From contig CAKNFP010000006.1 in NCBI GenBank assembly GCA_930633525.1, positions 1 to 45,488 of the forward strand: a stretch of DNA of 45,488 bases. The letters are read 5' to 3'. A model generated the notes under the pieces. It was not told the DNA's origin, did no database searches, and was given only the letters and a program-made list of their open reading frames with translations. Source of the stretch: Hyphomicrobiales bacterium (GTDB taxonomy: Bacteria; Pseudomonadota; Alphaproteobacteria; Rhizobiales; Beijerinckiaceae). The first letter of the stretch is position 1; every line of letters starts with the position of its first letter. Shown piece by piece: positions 39,322 to 45,488 of the stretch. Made by a program: the position numbers and the translations under genes.

Positions 39322-39339
39322 TTACCTTGATGTTGCATG
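39282..39339. repeat. 10-bp phased TTGA repeats (iteron-like) ending in the 15-mer repeat
   Basis: TTGA stands at 39287, 39297, 39317 and 39327, exactly 10 bp apart with a degenerate unit (TTTA) at 39307. On the minus strand this reads as five TCAAGG-like decamers. The last runs into CCTTGATGTTGCATG (39325-39339), which also encodes the last codons of the 413-residue protein. Helical phasing on one DNA face is typical of binding arrays for replication initiators. Confidence 0.55.
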
Positions 39340-40563
39340 TTGGGCGGGACGTGCTTCGGCGGCCAAGGCCTCCAATTCGGCAGCCTTTTCAAGCCACTTG
39401 TCGGCCTTGCCATACCAAATGGTGGTTGCCGTCGTATTGGGGCGATAGCGTAGGCGGGCAATGCCAACCAGCTGAACATCCTTATATTTGGCGAGCACTG
39501 GCACTGCCATCTGGATCTGCTCTTTTGTCGTAGCGCGTGTCCACTGGTCTAGGCTCACCATGGCCCAAGACGCAAAAAATGCGGCATCTCGAATAGCCTG
39601 CTCGGCAGGTTCGCCGTTCTCAATTGGGAGCGGGTGGAATATTTCTCCGCCTTCGCTTTCCACCAGATGAGTGACAAAGTGAACTAGGCCATCCGCTTCT
39701 AGGATACTCCACGCGTCCCAGAAGATTTTGCCGCCATCTGCCGATGGTCGCTCGTGGCCCCGCAGACGTGTTGTAAACAAAGGGCTGTCGTTCCAAGACT
39801 TGGTGACGTGGGGCCGGAACCCCCACACAATGTATGGCCCGCGCCGCCCGACCTCGATCCGGTCGTAATGCTTCTGGATCATTTCACCACGCCGCCATGG
39901 TAGGCCGCCATCCGATGGTAGATCGTGGGAGTGGTACAGATCGCAAAAGATGCGAAGCGCTAAGGTGTTGCCAATCTGGCGGAGGCGCTCGAGTGGTGGG
40001 GTCTCATCTGCGGCCCCATCAACGACCACATTGGGAATCCAGATCCAATCAGCCGCCGCTGCCTCATCGGCATCGTAGGGGATGCCGACAAAATAGCGGT
40101 CCCCAACCTCCCGTGCGAGGCCGTCGCGCACTAAGAGTCGTCCTAGTGCACATGCCGATGTATCGCCCCATTTTTTCTCTGTGCTCGTCATCAATCGGAT
40201 GGGTGCGGCGCTGGCCCCCGTTGGCAAGATTGCATGTAACGAGGCCATATAGCCGGTGCGTGGGGGAGCGCCTTCGCAACCCGGAATTTCGATCGCTGGC
40301 TTCAGGTAATATCGCGGCTTCGCGCCGCCTTGCGTGATTGCTATCACACCGTGATCGACAAGGGCCTGGATTGCCTTCTTTGCCCGAGGCCTGCCGATTC
40401 CGGTGTAATTTTCAATAGCGTTGACCGACCAGCTCGTCGTTCGGTTGTCCCTCCCTGTGCCGCGCGCCATGACCAGGTATGAGGCAGCGGCGTTCATGCC
40501 GAGGTCGCAGACGAATGCCCACACGCGACGATCGATAGCGAAAAACTCTCCAGTCTTACTCAA
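39322..40563 (-). CDS. Candidate replication initiator with winged helix
   Basis: The start is TTG 40563 with AAAGGA upstream. The 413-residue product begins FFAIDRRVWAFVCDLGMNAAASYLVMARGTG, continues with a winged helix (SVNAIENYTGIGRPRAKKAIQALVDHGVI) and has a long mixed C-terminal part ending in a basic helix (KADKWLEKAAELEALAAEAR). The N-terminal design, in which a first helical domain is followed by a winged helix, is common in plasmid and phage replication proteins of alphaproteobacteria. The phased repeats at its 3' end and a 15-mer repeat on each side support a replication role. A regulator is the alternative. Confidence 0.6.
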   Translation of the reverse strand: MSKTGEFFAIDRRVWAFVCDLGMNAAASYLVMARGTGRDNRTTSWSVNAIENYTGIGRPRAKKAIQALVDHGVIAITQGGAKPRYYLKPAIEIPGCEGAPPRTGYMASLHAILPTGASAAPIRLMTSTEKKWGDTSACALGRLLVRDGLAREVGDRYFVGIPYDADEAAAADWIWIPNVVVDGAADETPPLERLRQIGNTLALRIFCDLYHSHDLPSDGGLPWRRGEMIQKHYDRIEVGRRGPYIVWGFRPHVTKSWNDSPLFTTRLRGHERPSADGGKIFWDAWSILEADGLVHFVTHLVESEGGEIFHPLPIENGEPAEQAIRDAAFFASWAMVSLDQWTRATTKEQIQMAVPVLAKYKDVQLVGIARLRYRPNTTATTIWYGKADKWLEKAAELEALAAEARPAQHATSR

Positions 40564-40598
40564 TGGCAGATCCTTTTCTGGGAACGTTCTGCCGTTCC

Positions 40599-40652
40599 CC
40601 TTGATGTTGCATGTTTCGGGGTTTGTTCTGACTGTCGGCGCAACTTGCGCCG
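40599..40652. promoter_or_regulatory. 15-mer repeat copy 3 and a palindrome before the candidate rep gene
   Basis: CCTTGATGTTGCATG at 40599-40613 lies 36 bases before the TTG start of the 413-residue gene. Next to it CGGCGCAA (40636-40643) and TTGCGCCG (40645-40652) form a perfect palindrome around one C. These probably control the candidate replication gene and may also terminate the ParB-like gene transcript. Confidence 0.5.
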
Positions 40653-40679
40653 GCTGTCATGGTGTCGGCACTCAGAGCA

Positions 40680-41888
40680 TTAATGCCGCCGGCCGTGCCG
40701 CTGCTTCCAGCCCTCCCCTGCGCCGGGGTAGGTCTTGGGGGCGTGCTTGGCAGCGATGAGGTGGGTCAGCTTGTCAGCGGGGCGGATGGTTTCGGACAAG
40801 TTGTCCGAAACTGCCGGATCAGAAACGACCGCAAGCGGTGCCGACGCTGCAGGAGTGTCGAAGCCTGCTGGGTTCGGCGCGTTGTAGACGGGGCGTTGCC
40901 CCGCTTTCCAAAGTGCCGCCGTATCTCGGATCATGAAGGCAATAGTGCGATGTTCCGCCAAGCCTTCGGCAATCAATTCTGCCAGCTTCTCCGTGTCCCC
41001 ATCGAACCGCTCAACGATTAGGGTGATGGCTTCCTGCAGCGCCTGGAACCTTTGAACCTTGCGCGCCACGGCTTCCGCTGGGGGTTCGCACTCATCGATC
41101 AGGTCAATGATGCCATGCCCGTCCGCCGGGGTTGGGCCTGCGCAGTTTTGCGCAGGGGCTGATGGCTGCCGCGCCGTCACCTTCTCGCCTGCTGCTGCCC
41201 GGTCGATGATCGGCTTGCGCTCCTCGGGGCTCAATTTGGCGAGCGCGTCCAGCTCAACGCCTTTATCCAGCGACGTGCCGGTGATGCGGTCTGCATCGGC
41301 CTTCAGGGCCTCTCCGCGCGCGGCATCGCGGCGGATAGTTCGCTCGTCACGGCCCGTAGCCTTGGCGGTCTGGGCGGTGAAAGAAACAGCGGACAAATTG
41401 TCCGTTGTTTTACCTCTCCCCGGACCACCTCGTTCGGTGACGTGCCTCGTCTCAGGATGCAGGGCCTCGTAAATCTCTTTGCGGCGGCTGGTCTGCCAGG
41501 ATACCTGCATCGGGGTCAGCTCTGCCCGGCACAGGTTCTCGTCGATCATTGCCAGCTCGGCGTGCAATTCGTCGTCAGTGGCGACAACGCAGGGCACTGA
41601 CACGAGTGCCAATTCGCGCGCGGCCTCATATCGATGCCGCCCGGCTACTATCTCCCAACCATCCACCTGCCTGCCGCTCTCTGTGATCTGGGCGGATCTC
41701 ACACGCAGCGGGTTGATGATGCCAAGCTCCCGGATGCTAGCTGCGAGGGCCTGGACGATGCCCTTGTTGACAGATCGGCCGTCGAGACGGGGCCGCATCT
41801 TCGCTAGCGGCAGCTGGACCAGATCCATTGCCGTTTTGACGGGGGAGACGCTGCCAGTCTCGGCAGCGGTCGATACGCTTCCTTCCAT
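40680..41888 (-). CDS. ParB-domain (ParB/Srx-like) protein
   Basis: The 402-residue product starts with a ParB N-terminal domain: MDLVQLPLAKMRPRLDGR, IVQALAASIRELGIINPLRV and the hallmark VAGRHRYEAAREL (81-93), followed by DENLCRAELTPMQVSWQ. The central part KATGRDERTIRRDAARGEAL is a helix-turn-helix-like segment found in ParB-like proteins of phages and plasmids. The C-terminal 150 residues are helical and low in complexity. It may bind specific DNA on this replicon or act as a ParB-like nuclease. The real partner of the ParA at 496 is more probably the small gene next to it. Two parS-like palindromes lie inside this gene. Confidence 0.82.
   Translation of the reverse strand: MEGSVSTAAETGSVSPVKTAMDLVQLPLAKMRPRLDGRSVNKGIVQALAASIRELGIINPLRVRSAQITESGRQVDGWEIVAGRHRYEAARELALVSVPCVVATDDELHAELAMIDENLCRAELTPMQVSWQTSRRKEIYEALHPETRHVTERGGPGRGKTTDNLSAVSFTAQTAKATGRDERTIRRDAARGEALKADADRITGTSLDKGVELDALAKLSPEERKPIIDRAAAGEKVTARQPSAPAQNCAGPTPADGHGIIDLIDECEPPAEAVARKVQRFQALQEAITLIVERFDGDTEKLAELIAEGLAEHRTIAFMIRDTAALWKAGQRPVYNAPNPAGFDTPAASAPLAVVSDPAVSDNLSETIRPADKLTHLIAAKHAPKTYPGAGEGWKQRHGRRH
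40789..40811. promoter_or_regulatory. 23-bp perfect palindrome inside the ParB-like gene (parS-like)
   Basis: GTTTCGGACAA (40789-40799) and TTGTCCGAAAC (40801-40811) pair perfectly around one G. The core CGGACAA-n-TTGTCCG recurs at 41390-41404 in the same gene. Both encode Asp-Asn-Leu-Ser with the otherwise less common Leu codon TTG. Confidence 0.55.
41390..41404. promoter_or_regulatory. Second CGGACAA-n-TTGTCCG palindrome
   Basis: Perfect 7-base arms around one A, about 600 bp from the first copy, both within the ParB-like gene. Partly explained by the coded residues TDNLS, but the arms extend beyond those codons in copy 1. Confidence 0.5.
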
Positions 41889-41924
41889 GCTTCGCGTACT
41901 CCATTTGTTCTAGGTGTAATCTGC

Positions 41925-42020
41925 CACACAGAGTGTGATGGGAGAAGATCTAGTCCCCCGAAGATCGGCAGGAATCTCTGATCGTTATGTGGATTTCGGG
42001 GGGTAGCTGCATATTGCAGC
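41925..42020. other. Hairpins between the XRE and ParB-like genes
   Basis: CACAC/GTGTG (41925-41937) and GCTGCA/TGCAGC (42006-42020) are perfect inverted repeats in the gene-free stretch 41889-42065. They may terminate the xre transcript or control the ParB-like gene. Confidence 0.4.
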
Positions 42021-42065
42021 CCTCCCCTATTGATCCCGCGCGTGAATCGGTTCGCCCGACTCAAC

Positions 42066-42365
42066 TCAGCCGTCGTTTTCGCTCGTCAGCTTGTCGGGCT
42101 TGATGCCTTCGCCGGAGGACGCTGCTTCGCGATCCCGAAGCCTGGCTCCCGCACCGCCGCCGTTCTCGTCAATGAACTGCACGCCATGCTTTTCAAGGGT
42201 CAGGCGGAGAAGCGCCTGGTTGCTGGTCCGCATGTCTTTTCCCTTCTCGAACGCACGGATGCTGACCACGCTCAACCCGACGTGCTCGGCAAGCTGCTGC
42301 TGTGTCCAATCGAGCAATGCTCGTGCTGCGCGGCACTGGGCGGGCTTCAGCGATACAGGAGACAT
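42066..42365 (-). CDS. XRE-family repressor
   Basis: ATG 42365 with AAAGGAAAG upstream is used; the frame is open to 42389 through its own operator. The 99-residue product has an XRE helix-turn-helix: LKPAQCRAARALLDWTQQQL, then AEHVGLSVVSIRAFEKGKDM. The C-terminus is disordered. It is divergent from the gene at 42458 and probably represses both directions through three AAAGGAAAG-type sites. Confidence 0.82.
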   Translation of the reverse strand: MSPVSLKPAQCRAARALLDWTQQQLAEHVGLSVVSIRAFEKGKDMRTSNQALLRLTLEKHGVQFIDENGGGAGARLRDREAASSGEGIKPDKLTSENDG

Positions 42366-42366
42366 A

Positions 42367-42453
42367 ACTTTCCTTTTTAGTAATTTCAAGCTTGATTTAG
42401 AAAGAATGATACTTTACTTTCCTTTTTAGCAGGTTTCGACCTGAAAAGGAAAG
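42367..42453. promoter_or_regulatory. Three XRE operators in a divergent promoter
   Basis: ACTTTCCTTTTTAG occurs at 42367-42380 and 42416-42429, and an inverted copy with one mismatch (CTGAAAAGGAAAG) at 42441-42453. CAGGT/ACCTG (42430-42443) forms a palindrome between the last two. The first site overlaps the ribosome-binding site and start of xre. The third covers the ribosome-binding site of the gene at 42458. This arrangement resembles a small lambda-like switch. Confidence 0.7.
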
Positions 42454-42457
42454 ATAG

Positions 42458-42772
42458 ATGAACGCCGTTGCTCCCGCCCCCGCAAAAATCGCCTTCGACC
42501 GCCGCGCCATCATGATCCGGGCGTGGATCATCCGTCGCACCAAGGGTGCCGGCATGAGCGAGGCACTGCGGAAGGCTTGGGCGGAAGCCAAGGCTCCGGC
42601 CCGTCCGTCTCTCGCTTCGATCGTCGAAAAGGCGGCAGCCAGCTTCGGCGCTCCGGTTCGCCGTCTTCCCTTCGAAACCGTCGACCCCTACCCGGCCCGC
42701 GTCTCGGCCGCCCAGGTCGCTGTCATGGCCCGCAACACCTATCGGGCTCGCTGGAGCTACGGCGCCCGGTAA
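42458..42772 (+). CDS. Small basic hypothetical protein
   Basis: ATG 42458 with AAAGGAAAG upstream, under the divergent XRE-controlled promoter. The 104-residue product is basic and helical (AIMIRAWIIRRTKGAGMSEALRKAWAEAK), with an Ala/Pro-rich middle and VSAAQVAVMARNTYRARWSY at the end. No family was recognised. First gene of the rightward run that continues to 44716. Confidence 0.62.
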   Translation: MNAVAPAPAKIAFDRRAIMIRAWIIRRTKGAGMSEALRKAWAEAKAPARPSLASIVEKAAASFGAPVRRLPFETVDPYPARVSAAQVAVMARNTYRARWSYGAR

Positions 42773-42799
42773 AGGCTGCCGCTATTCGTGGAGGCACTT

Positions 42800-43228
42800 A
42801 TGTCTGATTTCCGCGCTTTGATGTTCTTCGACCGCGTGCCGGTCGGCCACGTCGTGGAGACGGTCACGAACGATGACCATTTTCCTTATCTGCGCCGTGG
42901 CGAGCGTGTGCTCGTCGACAAGCACGAGATCGAGCCGATCGATGGCGAGCTGTTCCTCGTGGCGCGGGCCAATGGATCGGCTGACGTCGCCGAAACGTAC
43001 AAGGTCGACTGCGGCGCCGCGATCGGGCAGCGCTGGTGCACGCGATCCCTTAACCGCCCGCGCTCTTCTGATGACCTTATGCACTGGCTTCGCGACGGTC
43101 GCCATGTGCCGGTCGTCGATGGCCCATACAAGCCCGGCTTCCTCGAAGAGAAGATCCTCGGCCGCGTGGTCGGTCTCTATTCCGGTGCGAGCGTCGAAGC
43201 TCCGGCCAAGGGGACGCGTCATGGTTGA
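42800..43228 (+). CDS. S24/LexA-like fold protein, catalytic Ser apparently absent
   Basis: ATG 42800 with TGGAGG upstream. The 142-residue product has a peptidase S24-like core: DDHFPYLRRGERVLVDKHEIEPIDGELFLVARANGSADV matches GDSMEPTLRDGDLVLVD...PRDGDLYVV of LexA/CI C-terminal domains. The nucleophilic Ser of the D-S-M motif is replaced (N-D-D-H-F-P), so self-cleavage is unlikely. It may keep only the dimerisation role or be an unrelated beta protein. It overlaps the next gene by eight bases. Confidence 0.55.
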   Translation: MSDFRALMFFDRVPVGHVVETVTNDDHFPYLRRGERVLVDKHEIEPIDGELFLVARANGSADVAETYKVDCGAAIGQRWCTRSLNRPRSSDDLMHWLRDGRHVPVVDGPYKPGFLEEKILGRVVGLYSGASVEAPAKGTRHG

Positions 43229-44021
43229 TCTGTCCAGGCGTTCGCTCGTGGCCTATGCACCTTGCGCTGCTGTCATGTCGATCGGCGCACTCGCTTCTCG
43301 CGGCATAGCAAGCGTACCGCCGCCAGAAACAACCCCATCTGATTGCGCTCGCATCGCTTCGGAGCTGGCGGACCGGGTTACTGCCGCTCGTTCTGCTGCG
43401 GATGTAGCAGGCGATGAGCGGGATAGGGTTCTCACGGCAATCAATGCCGCGCCTGTCCCCGTCCCTTCAGCCCTGTATTGGCGGCCAGAGGACGATTACT
43501 TGGGCATCATGCCCCTTGGGAATCCTGGCCCGAACAATGGTCTTATCTACAAAGCTGAGACAGTTCGTCGCCTAATGGGACGCCAGCGTATGCGGGACAT
43601 TGTGCAGCCACACCCGGATCTCCCCGGTGATCAAATCATCCGTTGTGTGCCGGATGCGCCTGCGCAAGCTCGTGCAGAGGAGATCATCCACGCATGGAAC
43701 GCGTATCGTGATGCGAAGCACGAGCAAAAAGCGGCGCTTGGCTGGGATGAGGCAGATAGGGCCTACGATGCCGCACTCGATCAATTGGAGGTCGCGGCCT
43801 GCGCCCTTGTTGACCTTCTGTCTCCCAACATAGAGGCGATCAGAAGGAAGGCGGAAACGCTCGCTGTGATCGCCGATTGGGATCTCTTGGCGGCCGAAGC
43901 GAAGGAAGCTTCACTGGGGTTCGATCTCAGGATGGCCGTATCGATTGCCCGCGATATAGCAGGCTTCTTCGGGCTACTCGAAACCTCCACCGACGTCGCC
44001 GACGCGACGCAGATTGCATGA
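43221..44021 (+). CDS. Hypothetical protein with twin-arginine-like N-terminus (1)
   Basis: ATG 43221 with AAGGGGA upstream; an in-frame extension to 42873 is a shadow of the previous gene. The 266-residue product begins MVDLSRRSLVAYAPCAAVMSIGALA, a double Arg followed by a hydrophobic stretch, then mostly long helices with many Ala and acidic residues. The next gene starts with the same design. Function unknown. Confidence 0.6.
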   Translation: MVDLSRRSLVAYAPCAAVMSIGALASRGIASVPPPETTPSDCARIASELADRVTAARSAADVAGDERDRVLTAINAAPVPVPSALYWRPEDDYLGIMPLGNPGPNNGLIYKAETVRRLMGRQRMRDIVQPHPDLPGDQIIRCVPDAPAQARAEEIIHAWNAYRDAKHEQKAALGWDEADRAYDAALDQLEVAACALVDLLSPNIEAIRRKAETLAVIADWDLLAAEAKEASLGFDLRMAVSIARDIAGFFGLLETSTDVADATQIA

Positions 44022-44029
44022 GGGCTGAC

Positions 44030-44716
44030 ATGGTTGATCTCACACGGAGAATTGTCATGTCCGCCGCGTTCGCTATGGGAGCTGTTGCCGCTCCGCGCGC
44101 TATCGTCGAGCCGCCTCTACCGATGGAGGACCCTGCCCTAACCGCCGTGAATGCTGCTCGCACAGCGCGCATTGATGCCGCGAAGGCCAGCTTTGCGAGG
44201 GAAGCAGCGGTCACAGCCGTTCGAGATGCGGGCGCCGATATTCTACCATGCGTGCAAGTGTCAACGATGAAGGGCTATGAGGACGGTGCGCCTGTGGTTT
44301 GGCCTATAGTCGTTCGCAGTCATGCGGAGATCGATGCGTTCTATTCGCAGCAGCTTCATCACGTGGAGATGTTCGGGCGGAAGGCGCTGGAGAACATGCA
44401 GGCCAGGAAGGCGGCCCATCACGCGGCGGTGGATGCCGAGATCGAGCGACTTCGGCCAATCCATGAGGCGGCGGGTTATCGCGTCGCCTGTGATGAAGTG
44501 AAGCGTTCTGAGCGACGCGCGACGGACACTTTCATTGAGGCCATGACCACTGAGCCCCAAAGCCCCGCTGGCCTCTATGCTCTATGGCAGCTCATTTCAG
44601 ATGATCTAGGAGACTTGCCGGATGTGGGCTCGTCCATCTGCGAGGGTATAGACACTCTCGACAAAGCCCTCCGGGCCTTTCTCGGTGTGGATGAGCCCAA
44701 GTTGCACGACGCTTGA
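44030..44716 (+). CDS. Hypothetical protein with twin-arginine-like N-terminus (2)
   Basis: ATG 44030 with GAGGG upstream is preferred to ATG 44018, which overlaps the previous stop but lacks a ribosome-binding site. The 228-residue product begins MVDLTRRIVMSAAFAMGAVAAP, as in the preceding gene, followed by helices (ALTAVNAARTARIDAAKASF, HAEIDAFYSQQLHHVEMFGR). Overall similarity to its neighbour is low outside the start. Function unknown. Confidence 0.6.
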   Translation: MVDLTRRIVMSAAFAMGAVAAPRAIVEPPLPMEDPALTAVNAARTARIDAAKASFAREAAVTAVRDAGADILPCVQVSTMKGYEDGAPVVWPIVVRSHAEIDAFYSQQLHHVEMFGRKALENMQARKAAHHAAVDAEIERLRPIHEAAGYRVACDEVKRSERRATDTFIEAMTTEPQSPAGLYALWQLISDDLGDLPDVGSSICEGIDTLDKALRAFLGVDEPKLHDA

Positions 44717-44859
44717 GGCCGTCCGATGACGCGACACCTTAGCGCGCCAATTATTTCCACACTCATTCCAGCCACTCGAAAAAATCCACATCATTTCACC
44801 GCTAAATCCCGGTATAAACCGGTGCAGCGGGGGCTGATGTAATCGAGGACGACGCACGA

Positions 44860-45186
44860 ATGACCGTTGATACTCTGGACCCCGCCAACCCGCTCGATAC
44901 CTTTGACGCTGCCATAGCATGGCAGGGTCTGCCGCCGGATGACCAAGCCCGCATCGGGGCATTGGCCCTGGAGGTTGTCTTCGCGGGGTTCGTGTCTGGC
45001 TCTGCCTACGCTCCGGAGGATCGTCTTTTCGACCCTACCCTCCGGACCATTGCCGAGCATCGATCTGACGAGGTGCTGCTCGATCTATATGCGACTATCG
45101 AGACCGCCCTCCCCTCCCTTTTCGGGGCGTCTGGCCAGCACCCCGCATGGGCCACGGTCACGACTATCACTGATAGCGGTGTGTGA
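44860..45186 (+). CDS. Hypothetical protein, 108 residues
   Basis: ATG 44860 has only a distant GAGGA. The acidic product contains DTFDAAIAWQGLPPDDQARI and the helices GALALEVVFAGFVSG and SDEVLLDLYATIETALPSLFG. No family was recognised. The preceding 140 bases hold only short inverted repeats (for example CCGGTATAAACCGG). Confidence 0.55.
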   Translation: MTVDTLDPANPLDTFDAAIAWQGLPPDDQARIGALALEVVFAGFVSGSAYAPEDRLFDPTLRTIAEHRSDEVLLDLYATIETALPSLFGASGQHPAWATVTTITDSGV

Positions 45187-45266
45187 TCTGAAAGCAGGAT
45201 GCGAACCTATCTTTCGGCCGCGTCCACGCTAGGATCGGTTACGATTTCGCGGCCGGAGGGCATGCA

Positions 45267-45488
45267 GTGACAAAGCTGGAACGAGCCGTAGAGGCAGCAG
45301 CGAAGGCGCACTATGCACGCCAGGGGCACCGTGTGAGCTGGGAGAAGGCACCAGAGGAGTTGCGCCGGGAAATCCGCGCGCTCGTCCGTCCCGCTGCCGA
45401 GGCCGCCTTTGCGGTGGCGACCGAAAAGGGGTCACGCGACGCCGCGGCGAACCTGCGGGATGCGGGCTACCTCGTCATAAAGCCGATT
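45267..45488 (+). CDS. Partial gene, 5' end only, leaving the window
   Basis: GTG 45267 has GGAGG eight bases upstream. The 74 visible codons encode a charged helical protein (LERAVEAAAKAHYARQGHRV, APEELRREIRALVRPAAEAA, SRDAAANLRDAGYLVIKP). The frame is complete at the last base and would continue into the open frame 1 at 1-258 if the molecule is circular. No family was recognised. Confidence 0.6.
   Translation, partial: MTKLERAVEAAAKAHYARQGHRVSWEKAPEELRREIRALVRPAAEAAFAVATEKGSRDAAANLRDAGYLVIKPI

Overview
The window looks like an accessory replicon, most probably a plasmid or plasmid-like mobile element, of an alphaproteobacterium close to Hyphomicrobiales. Codon use is GC-rich, and many small genes are of types typical of rhizobial and Bosea/Chelatococcus-type accessory DNA. 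No rRNA, tRNA, integrase, transposase or core chromosomal gene is visible. An open frame leaves the right end at an exact codon boundary and an open frame enters the left end in frame 1. The two could therefore be one gene, and the sequence could be a complete 45.5-kb circle opened inside it.

Layout. (1) 1-4.1 kb, maintenance: repeats upstream of a parA/small-partner operon, a serine resolvase with a palindromic site, a trypsin-like protease and a winged-helix protein. (2) 4.4-6.9 kb: two overlapping genes for exported helical proteins of unknown function. (3) 7.0-10.7 kb: small phage-type genes, including AlpA-like, winged-helix and PC4-like DNA-binding proteins. (4) 10.9-21.6 kb: an incomplete phage morphogenesis block. 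It has a 1583-residue protein with two arrays of 14-residue repeats, an internal S74-like domain and a tail-lysozyme domain; a 1263-residue virion/ejection-type protein with two convincing small genes nested in another frame; a small-terminase-like protein; and a GNAT. Portal, capsid and large terminase are not in the window. (5) 21.6-26.1 kb: a toxin-antitoxin cluster (HicAB, RelE/XRE, a HigA without a partner, an XRE gene lacking a recognisable toxin), bracketed by two related small genes in opposite orientation. (6) 26.4-27.8 kb: two related small basic proteins, then 735 bp of structured non-coding DNA.

(7) 27.8-37.2 kb is a catabolic island: a HutC-type GntR regulator and a family-5 solute-binding protein on the plus strand, converging on a minus-strand operon. 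The operon encodes an argininosuccinate-lyase-like C-N lyase, two DppB/DppC-type permeases, a fused double ATPase and an MmgE/PrpD protein. A C-N lyase of the aspartase/fumarase superfamily next to an MmgE/PrpD protein and an oligopeptide-type importer is the combination expected for uptake and cleavage of an N-substituted aspartate such as iminodisuccinate or EDDS (MmgE/PrpD as epimerase, lyase giving fumarate plus an amino acid). This is an inference and the strongest biological hypothesis in the window.

(8) 37.3-45.5 kb: an unlisted 59-residue membrane protein, an ADP-ribosyltransferase-like protein, an AT-rich region with a 10-bp phased iteron-like array beside a 413-residue candidate replication protein, a ParB-domain protein whose gene contains two copies of a parS-like palindrome, an XRE repressor with three operators overlapping its own start, and a run of small phage-type genes.
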